Positions 49,490-60,790 of a stretch of DNA of 64,000 nt are shown here, piece after piece. The stretch's first letter is position 1. Each line of letters begins with the position of its first letter. Source of the stretch: Protula sp. h YS-2021. Its lineage: Eukaryota; Annelida; Polychaeta; Sabellida; Serpulidae. Under the pieces are notes generated by a model. The model was not told the origin of the DNA and made no database searches. It saw only the letters and a program-made list of their open reading frames with translations. Both the position numbers and the translations under genes were made by a program. The stretch spans positions 38,547,103 through 38,611,102 of the forward strand of contig OX457029.1 of NCBI GenBank assembly GCA_949752745.1, written 5' to 3'.

Positions 49490-51895
49490 CTGGGAATCTG
49501 AGTATATACCCAAACATCGCAGAAACCCCTACAGAACTCAGATAGATTTCATCATAGCACACATAAATTGGAAAAGAAATAGCATAAACTCTCGTTCGTA
49601 CGTCAGTTTAAATATTAATACACATCATACACTAGTTGCGTGTCCCTTCAAAAAACAAGTGGTTTAATATAGCAAGTCCCAAAAATAAAACAACAACAAA
49701 AAATCCCTGTTAATCATTTAAACAAACCAGAAGTAAAAGAAAAATATATGAAAAATGTAGAAAACTCGAATATCCTGTGAATTCAAACAATCAACAAAAA
49801 TGAACTTTTATTTGTGATGTGTGCATCAATGCTTCTAAAGAACTTAAACCACCTTAAACATAAAAAGGCATGTAATGACACCATAACCATCTTATCCAGA
49901 CATCAGAAGAATCTACAGAATATTATCAAAAACTGCCATAATTCAGAAAAACGTACAGCATTAAAAAAAAAACAAGGAATAAAGTTTTTAATGATATAAA
50001 AAAAAAGAACTGAAAAGAGAAGGGGAAAAAAGAATTTTAAATCAAATAGAAGAAATTAAAAATAGTAAAAATGACAGTCGACGTATGTTCAAAGCCATTC
50101 GTGTTCTACAACAACAGACAAATAATAATGTGTACGTCAAAGCAGAAAATGGAAACGTAGTCAACAGCACTGATCAAAACTGAAAAGAGAAGAGGAAAAA
50201 AGAATTCTAAATCAAATAGAAGAAATTGAAAATAGTAAAAATTATAGTCGACGTATGTTCAAAGCCATTCGTGTTCTACAACAACAGACAAATAATAATG
50301 TGTACGTCAAAGCAGAAAATGGAAACGTAGTCAACAGCACTGATCAAAAACTTCAAATAATTTCAGACTATTTCGAAAGTGTGTTCAATACAAAAGACAC
50401 AGATCCATTTCCAACAATAAAACCTAAAAAAACTAAAAGGTCCCTTCACCAGCGAAGAAATAGATAAAGCAATTAAATCATTAAAAAACAACAGGAGGGC
50501 CGGAATCGACAAATTAAAAGCAGAACATTTAAAGTGTGCTCCCCTGAAAATAAGCGATTTTATAGCAGATATCTTAAACAATATATATACGAAACAGGGG
50601 AATACCCAAAAGAAATATCTATTGGACTATTAACACCTCTACCAAAACCAGGCAAACCTAAAGGTCCACCACAGAATCTACGGCGAGTGATACTTCTATC
50701 CGTCATTAGAAAACTTCTAGCAATTTGTTTTATACGTAGAATTAATGATAGACTATTTACACATATAATTCCAGATACACAAGCTGCATATCGACCAGGA
50801 AGAAGTGCGACAGAACTCATATTCTCTTTCAAGTTATTAACTGAGAAAGCAATAACTAGTGAAGATTACAACAAACACCTGCTCATGCTAGACACGAGTA
50901 AAGCTTTTGACACTATTAAACGCGATAGACTGATAGATGATCTCAAAGTAGTATTAGAATTAGATGAACTTTACCTGCTCAGTATTCTGCGAAGTAATAT
51001 AAAACTTAGCATAAAAATAGGAAAAGTATATGGAAAATTCTTTTCAAGCACAATTGGCTCACCACAAGGAGATGGAGTTTCAGCTATACTCTCCTTAACA
51101 TACCTAGCCAATTCCATGAAAAGACAACCTGGTTTTGTGTTTGACAATTACAGCAATCTTCACTTCCTACTAGATCAACAATTTGCTGATGACATAAGTT
51201 ACGGATCTACGCTTAGAAGTGAAATAAATAAAATTGAAAACGAAACTACAAAATCACTCAAAAACAGAAATCTACAAATAAATGACAGTAAAACAGAAAA
51301 ATACACTGTTTGCAAAGGCGGTAGCATCGAGTAGAAAAGCTATGAACTAGTGGGCAGTTTACTTGGAACAGAAGAAGACATCAAAAGAAGAAAAACACTA
51401 GCGAATTATGGTTTTAATAAGCTGAAGCCTGTATTAATCTCGAAACAACTAAATCTACATGTCAAGATCCGCGTCTTCAATGCATTAATCGAATCAATTT
51501 TCTTATACAACAGTGAAGTGTGGGGTCTCACTAAATGCCAAGAACAAGAAATAGATATTTTCACCGCAAACTCCTAAGAACTATATTATCAATCAGATAT
51601 AGTGCTGGAAACTGGATTAGTAACGAAGAACTGTATAAAAAGACAAACCAAACACCGTGGTCAAGTCTGATCAGAAAACGTCGCTGGAATTTCTTTGGAC
51701 ACGTCTGCAGATTACCTGAAACTACATCAGCAAGTAGCAAGAAGCAACTGAAACAGTAAAAAGACCTCCAGGAAGACAAAAAAACAACGTACCTGTCAAC
51801 GATAATAAACGTGATTTACAAAATAAAGGAATCTACTCAATCTCACAAGCCAAAAAATCAGCACAAAACCGTTCTAGGTGGAGAGACTCTGTATA
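49490..51895 (+). mobile_element. Degenerate non-LTR retrotransposon (LINE), clade uncertain
   Basis: In order on the plus strand: the last part of an apurinic-type endonuclease (about 49530-49660; RTQIDFIIAHINWKRNSIN); a linker with a tandem 165-bp duplication (50012-50180 and 50181-50346); a reverse transcriptase (50400-51330) with LLMLDTSKAFDTI, IGSPQGDGVS and the catalytic FADD at 51182-51193; and a C-terminal region (51350-51890) with ALIESIFLYNSEVWGLT and RRWNFFGHVCRLPE, then a PPGRQ segment. At least three frame breaks or stops, including TAG at 51332, make it inactive. It ends in a (CGA)n tail at about 51932-51947. The architecture suits RTE- or Craft-like LINEs, but this was not resolved. 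Confidence 0.8.
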
Positions 51896-51949
51896 GAAAC
51901 GTATAGAGCTTTGCTCTGAAAGCGTATCCCGACGACGACGACGACGAAT

Positions 51950-52525
51950 TGTACTGACTCATATTGTACAAGACAGCAAAATAAGTTTAAAACAAATCTT
52001 GTAAGAACAACTATGAAAGCAAATTGCTTAAGTATCTCAGGTGTTAAAATCTGGAATGAGTTACCAAAAAAAATACGATCTTGTGTCAGCACTGATGCAT
52101 TTAATACTTTAGTCCAACAGTATTATATTAACTCATACAAAAGTATTTAATTTATGAAACAGTATTGAAAGTTTTCAGGTGCTATTGCTTTTTGTCTAGA
52201 ATTTAATATAGACCTTATGTTTTAATTCCTGCTTCTCACGCGTTGTTTCATAATGAGAGCATGTGTTACAACAGCATGGGAGAGAGAACATGTAAAATTG
52301 TACGTTAATTCATTCTCTGTACCTCTTGGTGCTATAGTATGGTTCAACATTATCAACAGGCTTGCTCTCGAATAAGTTTTAACTTCCAGCTAAGCCTTTC
52401 TAGTCTTATAATGTAAGATACTCATTTAGAATTTGTACTCTAATTGTGTACTGCATATGCATCAAAAAGGTTAACTATGTAAACTATGTTTGTGGCTAGA
52501 ATAAATAAATAAAAATAAATAAATA
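51950..52525 (+). mobile_element. 5'-truncated LINE 3' end
   Basis: A 60-codon frame ending near 52150 contains SISGVKIWNELPKKIRSC, the typical C-terminus of L2/CR1-type LINE proteins, followed by a 350-bp 3' region and an (AATA)n tail at 52500-52525. It begins directly after the (CGA)n tail of the preceding LINE, so it inserted beside it or formed a chimaera with it. Confidence 0.65.
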
Positions 52526-52737
52526 ATGGAGGGGTTAATGTGTGTCCACGCACTGGTATATTTTCCCAAATATGAAAGTCCCAGGCCGTATATTGGGATC
52601 TGTGGTAGAATGGTCAATTGACGTAAATAACCTGAAACATCCTTTTACTTATTGTACTGTGGGCTATCCCTTACATCGTATACTTCGGAAAGTGTATCTC
52701 GTAAATAAGCTACTTAAATGACACTTTGGGCGTTCCC

Positions 52738-53023
52738 AATAAAAATGCGCAAAAATTCTGCGTTTCGAATAAAATAACCGGGTAAAAATGAAAGAAATGA
52801 TAGATAGATTTCTCCTGAATGACAAATTTCTCTAGCAACCCGTATGCTATTTTAAAAATTTATTTAAGGTTTTAACAAATACCGATAGTTTCAAGTTTCA
52901 ATTCCTTTTATGTTCCGAGTATAAGGTGTTTTTTGCGATATTTCTTCTATATTTTCATTTCTTCCATTTTTAAGGGTTCCCTCGCAGTCGAAATTCAGAA
53001 TTCTTGCGCATTTTATTCGAAAC
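52738..53023. repeat. Imperfect inverted repeat, foldback-like
   Basis: AATAAAAATGCGCAAAAATTCTG...GTAAAAATGAAAGAAATGA (52738-52802) is answered in inverse order by TCATTTCTTCCATTTTTAAGG...TTCTTGCGCATTTTATT (52957-53023). Arms are about 65 bp with several mismatches and the loop is about 155 bp. It may be a MITE remnant. Confidence 0.5.
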
Positions 53024-54479
53024 ACACAAAATGTTATTTGGCTTATGGATTTACGAGTACGCGAAAAATGACGCCATTTTTTAGGGGTAAAAATAGAAGC
53101 AGAGAAACTAGAAACCTATTTTGTATTCTTGTGGGGCATGATTTTTTATTCTGGAAGATAGACGTGGACAAGGTGTTAATTCAGTTCAAGCTATACGGGG
53201 ACGAGCTTTACACAAAAAATTCATAACAAACCCGTACTTTTATCAAAACTTAGTGTTCACTACTGCCAAGGAAACGCAAAATGCAATCCCACGTACGTAT
53301 GGTTGCCATAATACCTCGACAAAGCACACAGCAATTTTTAAATGCAAATAACAATTTAGCCGTTGTTATAGAATAGCTGACCTCTGAAAGGAAAAGGCAT
53401 CTTAAGCTTCAGCACAGTACGCGAAGAAACATTGCTCCGGAGTGGTGATGCCGTGAAAAGACTGTGTACACTAAGACAGGCAGTTCACGACGCTGACCGT
53501 GTCAGTCACAACACTCGCACCCGAACATTTATGCCCCATAGTGCATGTTTATTAATCCCTTTTGCCTATACAACGCATGACGCCTGAGCTGCATTTTGTT
53601 TAAATTAAGTGCAAAGTGCCATTTGTCTAACTCTACATTGTTAACAGGCCTGGATAATGGGTGTCACTTTTGGGACGAATTATCCGAGTCCTCTTTAATT
53701 CGTACTTTTACATAGGAGTGAATGGGTCCCAAAATCAGGACCAGCGAAACTGGTACGACTTAGCCGGGGGACCGAATTAACCATGGACGAATTAACGCAG
53801 GGTCCCTGTATTAAAACTTCTTTACTGAAGTTATACAAAGAGTCGTCCAAAATAGGCTCAAGAGGTTCTCCCAGTTTTGTATTTGCTGTCTAAAGTCGAA
53901 ATGTTATTTTAAAGGACTACCTGCAATCATTTTCGTTAATCCTTTCGCCCACCTGGATTATAATAAAACCAAATCGAAATCTATTGGTCGTGCCGCCACG
54001 ATAAGGTAAACCCGAGTTTCTTATAAAACTGTTTCTGAAATTGACCACATTCAAGTTTAACACATTCTATATATATCATGTATAGAACTGAATTTTCAGG
54101 ATGGATAACAGTGCTGAAAGGGTTTTTATGACAGAATGGGTTTCAAAGCGTTATCCGAGAAAAGTACATTAATTTCCTACCCATTTCCTACCGAGACAAG
54201 TAGTGTGTCAGTCTTGTATACAAGTAATTAATTGAGCCTCGAAAAAAAAACTAATTGTTTTCTTTAAAGGTAGCCCCTTATCTAATAAGAAATTTTTATG
54301 GATTTGACAGATGTTGCATTGTTAGGCCTTTAAGTGCGTAAAGGTTGATCCTATGTGTAAGTTAAAACAATATCTTGCTTTGTTGCCCAATCCTTCTCAT
54401 TGGTGGCCAGGTCAGCTTATTCTGTTTTGACCCTGAGTTTCAGCTGTGCTGTGAAACGGCTCATTTCATGCTTTTAGTC
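53024..54479. other. Intergenic, nothing recognised
   Basis: No gene or clear repeat. Around 53660-53810 the phrase GACGAATTA recurs in different contexts, as in some unclassified dispersed repeats. Confidence 0.35.
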
Positions 54480-54570
54480 CAGATAACCTCAGTCAAAGCA
54501 ACCTCAGTCCACATGGCCTCAGTCTATGTGCAGTCCATGTAACCTCAGTTCAGGTGACCTTCGACTATAA
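54480..54570. repeat. ~18-bp repeat (AACCTCAGTCCA type)
   Basis: Five loose units of AACCTCAGTCCATGT type in a row. Confidence 0.5.
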
Positions 54571-54819
54571 TCATGGAAGGGGCACCTGTCGTTCGTCAGT
54601 GTGGTTACCTGTTAGTCGTTTCAATATTTTCCTCTTAATTTTTTTTTTAAATATCTCCCTGTTTTCCCCTGATCAAGCTTTTCATAATTTACGCGAATCC
54701 ATGGTATGGTAAGTCTTAGAGATGCTTGTACTTAAGGATTCAGTTGTTAACTGGTTTTTTTCCCCTCGATTTCAGTTTTGCTTCGCAACATAGAAAACTG
54801 GTTTTGCAGTGGTGATTCT

Positions 54820-54925
54820 GAGTCTAGGACTTTACCCTCGGGGACTTTACCCACAGAGGATTTACTCGCTGTAGGACTTTCCCGTGGGGACGTTACCCGG
54901 CCGAGGAATTTACCCGCGGATATAA
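54820..54925. repeat. ~20-bp repeat (GGGGACTTTACCC type)
   Basis: About five units such as GGGGACTTTACCCACAGAGG. A single inverse unit, GTAAAGTCCCCGCGGGTA, lies 1.1 kb away at about 56022, on the far side of the TIR element at 55294-55899. Confidence 0.6.
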
Positions 54926-55293
54926 TAAAGGGAACATAAACACAAATTCTCCACAATGTTTTATTTTAAGTTTGAAACTTACAACATGCAACCAGTGCAA
55001 CAAGCAAACAATGCAGCAACCTTCGGTCGGGTACTCGTAAAATCGTCTTTTCTTTAAGAGTCAGTTGGTCCCTGTGTGTGAAATCCATCACAGGCCAGAG
55101 TCGAAAAAATAGTCACCGGTCTCAGTCTTCTGCCTTTTGGTCTAAAATCCATCACACATTTAGGGATTGTGCTTTAATTACAGTTAAACTGCATGACAGC
55201 AAACATACCCCTACCGTCAAATTGTACCAGTATAATCCGGGTTGGTTAGAAAAACATCACAAACCGGAGAGAACAGAATTGGGAATATCATTT

Positions 55294-55899
55294 TATGTCT
55301 CCCCCTAAGGGAGGCATATATAGCATTTGGTGTGTCATCCCGTGTGTCCGTCCGTCTGTCCGCAGTGAGTTCTTATGAAATTAATGAGTCGATTTTTCTC
55401 AAAACATACATACATATTGGGGTATATGTCTAGATGATGCCCGTGTTATTTTTTTTCGTTTCCTCAAAAATACTATTTTTGGCAAATGTTTGAACATAGG
55501 GGGTTTTTCGTGCATTTTTCACTTTGGCAGGCTATATCTCCAAAACAGTTTGTTGGATTAGGCTGAAACGTGGCAAGAACAACACACATATAGTGCAAAT
55601 GTTTACTGCGAAGTTTTTTTTCATTCCCGCTGAAAATGTATTTTGCGCGAATTTTTAAATTTTTGATTTTGAACTTTTTTGGCCATATTGTTGAGATATC
55701 TCCGAAACAGTTTGCTGGATTAGGCTGAAACATGGCAAGAAGAACCCATATGTAGTGGAAATGTTTACTGCGAAGTTTTCTTCCTTTTCTGTAAAAATAT
55801 ATTTTTGGCGATTTTTTTCAATTTTTGGGGCTCGCCGATGTTACTTTTAAGCAAGGAATTTTTTTTTCCACGTGACTGATCGAGGGCGGGGGAGACATA
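55294..55899 (+). mobile_element. 606-bp TIR element with GTCCG motif
   Basis: It starts TATGTCTCCCCC and ends with the inverse GGGGGAGACATA. A short hairpin (CCCCCTAAGGGAGG) and a GTGTGTCCGTCCGTCTGTCC run follow the left end. The body is two tandem units of about 155 bp sharing CAGTTTGNTGGATTAGGCTG and AATGTTTACTGCGAAGTTTT. No protein is encoded, so it is non-autonomous. The target duplication is not certain. Confidence 0.7.
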
Positions 55900-56562
55900 T
55901 ACATTTTTTGTTTTAACAAGAACACTGGCCAGTCTAGTTTAGTAAACCGGTAAGTTTCTATTCTTCACTTCATTTTTACAAGCCTATTCAAGGTTTTATT
56001 TTTCTCCATTTTTTTCTGCGTGGGTAAAGTCCCCGCGGGTATTGCCCAGTTTCCGGTAGTTCTTTATGGACTATATCAATGGCAGTACGAGAATCAGATA
56101 AAATAGGACTTGGAGTTAATTGCATTTACGCTTGTCGAAGAATGCATCGGGACCTTCTTCATGATTCTTTATTGAATAAATCAGTTGTTTGAATTTTAAA
56201 GCTTTTTTTATGAAATTGAAGATTGGGGGTCAAACTTACAAATGTATATATATATGAAGCTATTCTTTCAAGCAGAAAATCATATTTCGACTAGCGAACT
56301 AGCTACATAATTTTTTTGTCCAGTATGTGTCAAATGTTTTGTGAAAGTCTTCTCGTACAGATTTGCTCCGTTTCGGAGTTACGCTGCCCTTTCGTTTTGT
56401 TCTTAGATGGGACAATAAAAGATTGAAAATCAACTTAACACCGAGAAATCATAGTGCCCCCGTCCAGAAAATTGTTTTATTAGAGAAACGAGAAAAATCA
56501 AGCTTGTGCGCCATTAATTTCTTGTATGCTTATTCTGCTTTGTCCTTTGTCCTACTTACTTC
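55900..56562. other. Intergenic, nothing recognised
   Basis: AT-rich; only the inverse GTAAAGTCCCC unit at about 56022 is notable. Confidence 0.35.
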
Positions 56563-56975
56563 TTATATGCCTCGACCTCACTAGGTCAGGAGGGACATCA
56601 CGTCGTTGACTTCACCGTCTCTCCGCCCGTCTGTGCGTTACGCCTTTCTTATGAACACGATTCCGACGAAACCTGTGTACAGATGTTTAGGAGACTTGTT
56701 TTGTAGTATGATCTGTCGATCTGATTATATTTTGATGATCACCTTGATCGGTCATCAGAAATCACGGCTTGACAAAATTTACCTCAGACACTGTCGTAAA
56801 AGAGGGTCGTGTCAACACGATCATGTCCCAACGCCTGTGACTGATATCGATCAAAGTCTTGAGTGGATGTGTAATATGGAGGACCTCTCGGGCTCCTGCC
56901 ACCGCCACATTGCTCAACCATCTCGTTCCACCCCTTCGCAGAACACTTTGCACTGGCTTTCAGATGCCCACTAAA
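56563..56975 (+). mobile_element. Possible GTCCG-class element fragment
   Basis: A hairpin-like start (GACCTCACTAGGTC at 56575-56588) is followed by a CCGTCTCTCCGCCCGTCTGTGC run, the same order as the ends at 26371, 55294 and 58243. The far end was not found, and the open frame at 56606-56974 has no recognised domain. Confidence 0.35.
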
Positions 56976-57835
56976 TGTTATTTTTTCACTATTGCTTTTC
57001 AGTATGCTTAAATTGTGTTACACGAAGTAAAACATTTATTGCATCATCAAAATTAGCCATTAGTCAACTTTAGTAAATGGCTATACGTCATAATAGCTTC
57101 TGATGCATACCGCTTCACGTTTACGTATGGCAATTAACTCGTAACCATTCTTATTCTTCAGCACGCAAGGCTAGAGACCTTGGACTATAATATGATAACG
57201 ATCATAGAAATAAACAAAGGAATAACCCATTTTCTAAAACTTAATTTGCTTTGTTACATTTACAGGAGTGATCGGTTAATTTTTGAACAAAAACTGATCG
57301 ACTCAAACTAAGAAATGTTTTTGCAAGCGACTCCCGACACTCAGTCCTAATTGGTTGATATCTAAATTCTAAACAGTAACTGGCACTCTGTTTGATGACC
57401 ATGCTTCCCTGATTCTTTTGAGATTCGAAATTTGCTCGACACTTACTTTACTTTAAGTCATTAAAAATACCTTAATTGCAAAAATCTGCTACTCTGTTTA
57501 ATCTTTTCTTCTTTTCCGCAGATTTTCACAGGTTTTTCTTTATAAAAGCGACGAAGCTTCGTATTACACGTAAATCTATAAAGTCACACAGGTGTTATTG
57601 TGATGTGCTTGAGTTTTCATTATTTGCGAGCTTTGTGCCTGACTGGTTTGTGTTTTTAGTAAAGAAAGTTCAAAGCAGATATGGATTAGCAGTTTAGGCG
57701 CACAGTATACTTGTTATTGACATAACGTCACCACCCTGCCTCTCCCTAACTCCCACTCTTTCAATGTTGTTTGAGGTTTCAACTGTTGTATCGTTTTGTC
57801 CTCCGACGTAGTCATTAGGTCCCCGACATAAGGTC
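56976..57835. other. Intergenic, nothing recognised
   Basis: No gene, RNA or clear repeat. Confidence 0.35.
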
Positions 57836-58128
57836 GTTTCGATCTACGGCTGTCTTTGTCTCACCGTCGGCTAGTTTGTTGACAACTTTCGGCTGGCTTC
57901 GTGACTCCTTGAGCTAGTGCGTTGTCAACTCTTGGCTGACTTTGCAACTGTTGGGCTACTGGATCTTCGACTGCCCTTGCGACTTGGACTAGTGTGTTCA
58001 CCACGGCCGTCAGCTGCCTTTGTGAATTTGGCTAGTGAATTGACGTCCTCCGGTTGCCTTTGTGACGGTTGGGCTAGTGTGTTGACTACCTATGCTGCCT
58101 TTGTGCCTGTTCAGCTCCTCCTGTGGCT
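57836..58128. repeat. ~43-bp minisatellite
   Basis: Six or seven units with GGCTAGTGTGTTGAC and CGGCTGCCTTTGTGAC parts. It ends in a G-run (58131-58150) that may be a sequencing weak point. Confidence 0.75.
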
Positions 58129-58242
58129 GGGGGGGGGGGGGGGGGGGGGGTAAGAATCTTAAGAATGGAGCCACTGCTTTCTGTTCAGTGCATGTCCTAG
58201 GAGGCGACTACGCAGCACTACTCTTTTTCTGTTTTTTTTTAT

Positions 58243-58560
58243 TTATTCCCCACAGGTGGGGAAGATGTGCGATCGACAGTGTGTGTCGGTCTGTCGATCT
58301 GTAAACAACAGCTTGTTAACATGATAACTTAAAAACTGCTGCAAGGATTTTAATGAAACTTGGTATGTAGCGTCTATGGGAACAAACGCATCGGTATTGT
58401 AACTGGGCCAGGTTCGTCCAAGGAAAATGCACCAACTGGACTTAGAAATTTTCAGCCCTTCATTGACTATTGACAACGATATCTCAATAACAACTGCAGG
58501 GATTTTAATGAAACTTGGTGTTCAGTCTCGGAGCCAAAGCGAAACGCGCAAAGTCAGGGT
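58243..58560 (+). mobile_element. GTCCG-class element fragment
   Basis: The hairpin CCCCACAGGTGGGG (58248-58261) is followed by a GTGTGTCGGTCTGTCGATCTGT run, then two units with CAAGGATTTTAATGAAACTTGG or a near match (about 58340 and 58497). The order hairpin, pyrimidine-rich run, then GAAACTTGG repeats parallels 55294-55899. The right end is not identified. Confidence 0.4.
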
Positions 58561-58654
58561 GATGTTGTTTATTTCTTATTTCTAATATAGGTGAAAACTG
58601 TAAACAAATAATAAATTCATATAATATTAAATAAAATGCTCAATTAAAGTAAGA

Positions 58655-59065
58655 AACCATTCATTCTTGCCACAAACAAGCCAAAATTTTACGCCAACAA
58701 ACAAACATTCTGACACATGCACTAAAACACTTTCGACAAGACACTTCATATCAATTGCGCATGCGCCCAGACATGTCCCCAATATAGAGGGGCGCCAAGT
58801 AACATTTGCGCATGCGTACACAGACATTCTGACACATGCAATAAAACACACAAGAAGACACCTCATCAACTGCGCATGCACTCAGACATGCGCCCAGACA
58901 CGTCCCCGAGAGAGAGAAACACTAATTAACGGACAAGAACAGACACACACGCACAGACGCCCAAAACACGTCCCCACGGAGAGGGACGCCAAAAAACCAA
59001 ATCCACATGCGTACGCAGACATGTGCCTAGACACGCCCCGACAGAGAGGGACGCCAAGTAACGCA
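58655..59065. repeat. ~120-bp minisatellite with NRF1-like sites
   Basis: Three or four diverged units share ACAGACATTCTGACACATGCA, TGCGCATGCGCCCAGACA and ACGTCCCC...GAGAGGGACGCCAA. TGCGCATGCGCC at 58756-58767 matches the NRF1 palindrome, with near-matches at 58807 and 58870. Open frames here on both strands are repeat artefacts. Confidence 0.65.
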
Positions 59066-59261
59066 CCCAAATATAACATTTAGATATTAATTTCACAGGT
59101 ATTTTATTAACAAGACTAATTATACAGCTTACACGGCCAAGTGGATTCTATTTATTATGTATTCAACATACCAAACTATGCCCTGACTTCGGCATATAAA
59201 CACGACGCAAGACTCATCATATATTTTACACGGCTAAGTGGATTCTATTTATTATTTATGC

Positions 59262-59492
59262 CTTTGCTGAAGGCGTTGACCCTATTCATTAATAAAGCTG
59301 TGAGCACATACATTTAACCGGCAGAACGAGCAAGAAAAAAATGAAATGTTTTGGGCAAATGCCAAGTTTATATTACATCACTTAACTATGATAATGACAT
59401 GCATATTGCAAAATGACGTAATAGTGCCATACGCCTTAAGGGCTTAACAAAGCACAACTTGGCACTAGTAAAATCTAAAATACACCTACAAT
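59262..59492 (-). repeat. Split direct repeat B2
   Basis: About 230 bp matching B1 (59925-60160), sharing CCCTATTCATTAATA and TTTTGGGCAAATGCCAAGTT. Confidence 0.8.
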
Positions 59493-59594
59493 TACTAATA
59501 TATTACCGTGATAAAAACAGAAAATAAAACAATAAGAATAATAATACAATGCGAACACTAATTTAGATCTAAGGATCAAGATGCTTTAAGCGGG

Positions 59595-59910
59595 GTGGGT
59601 GGGAGTCGAAAGCAAAAAGCAGAACAGCGGGAGAACAGCGCTGTCTCCGCTACCACTAGCAATTTGCGAGTGACGGATTGCCGCTAGGCCTCGCGAAACT
59701 ATGGATGGAAATCGTGGGCTTGGCTGTGATTGGGCAGAGTCGCATGGAAAAGCTTCAATTTTGAAGTAATTAGCGGTCTGACAAAAAAAAAAGGCGCTAC
59801 CGTTAAAGATAAAGAGAAAGTGGTCAGCTCGCATTGAGAGGGCAGCCGCTAATTAATGCCCCCCTGCCGATTGCAGAGTCATAAACAAAAATAAATCCTA
59901 TCTGATTTAT
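59595..59910 (-). repeat. Split direct repeat A2
   Basis: About 310 bp matching A1 (63465-63790), including GCTGTCTCCGCTACC, GCTATGGATGGAAATCGTGG (one change) and GCGCTACCGTTAAAGATAAA. Confidence 0.85.
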
Positions 59911-59924
59911 TATCACATTATGCC

Positions 59925-60160
59925 TTTGCTGTGGGCGTGTACCCTATTCATTAATAGCTGTGAGCACATACATTTAACCGACAGAACGAGCAAGAAAAAA
60001 AATAAAATGAAATGTTTTGGGCAAATGCCAAGTTTATATTACATCACTTAAATATGATATTGACATGCATATGGCAAAATGACGTAACACTGCCGCATGC
60101 CTTAAGGGCTTAACATAACAAAGCACAACTTGACACTAGTAAAATCTAACATACACCAAG
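59925..60160 (-). repeat. Split direct repeat B1
   Basis: Matches B2 with small insertions. It abuts A2 directly, as expected for the B1-A2-B2 block. Confidence 0.8.
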
Positions 60161-60314
60161 GAGCCCATACCAGCTAGAGTAGTGGTAGTGGGGTTATCTA
60201 TGTAATTTTAACAGGAGTAACTTCCATGAGGGTGTTTTAAGACATTAGCGCCTAAAACTTTCGCACATTTTGCACGTAACTCGAGTGACGTCTTAGTATA
60301 ACGTTCATATGCAT

Positions 60315-60778
60315 TTGAAGCTCAGTCCCCTTGGGCCTTGAAAACCTCTGTTGGTAAGCCACAGGCCGGGGCAAAGGTGGCTCCACCCCATCTCAAAGAG
60401 TTGCCGCTGTATTCTTTCGAATCCTAACCCGCTTGTTCCAGCTGAGCGGCCAGCGTGTGTGTGAAGGCGCTGTGTGTGCGGGGCAGTGTAGAATCTCCTG
60501 ATCTGTACGAAAACAGGGGCGCTGCAGGTGGTTGTTTAGCTAACACCAGGGATCTGAGGAGGGCCGTAATGGGGCATAGAATAGATCCCTCGACAACAGG
60601 CAGCGGAACAATCAGTTCCCTGGAAAACGTTTGCATGGTCTTGGTGTGCTTGATACGCAGCAAAGACCGTCTTTCCATCAAAGGTGAAATCTCGGCACGG
60701 ATCCCGCCTACAACAATAGGACGTCTGTGTTCTTGTAAGCAAAGTAGCTTTACGTGCAAATGTGAAGAAACCGGCTAA
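60315..60778 (-). pseudogene. Partial tyrosine recombinase of the Ngaro-like element
   Basis: Only the C-terminal half remains. Visible are RIKHTKTMQTF, LCPITALLRSL, and near 60330-60400 the conserved LRWGGATFAPACGLP and AQGD-stop-ASNAYERY blocks. The family H-x-x-R reads N-S-L-R here, and the tryptophan after GD is a TGA stop. The part with the first catalytic arginine is missing, since the RNase H frame stops at 60791. This indicates an internal deletion. Confidence 0.65.
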
Positions 60779-60790
60779 ACACGCTTGGGG

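Noticed and set aside
58667..59083. 138-codon His/Thr-rich frame
   Set aside because: It lies entirely in a minisatellite and has no domain.
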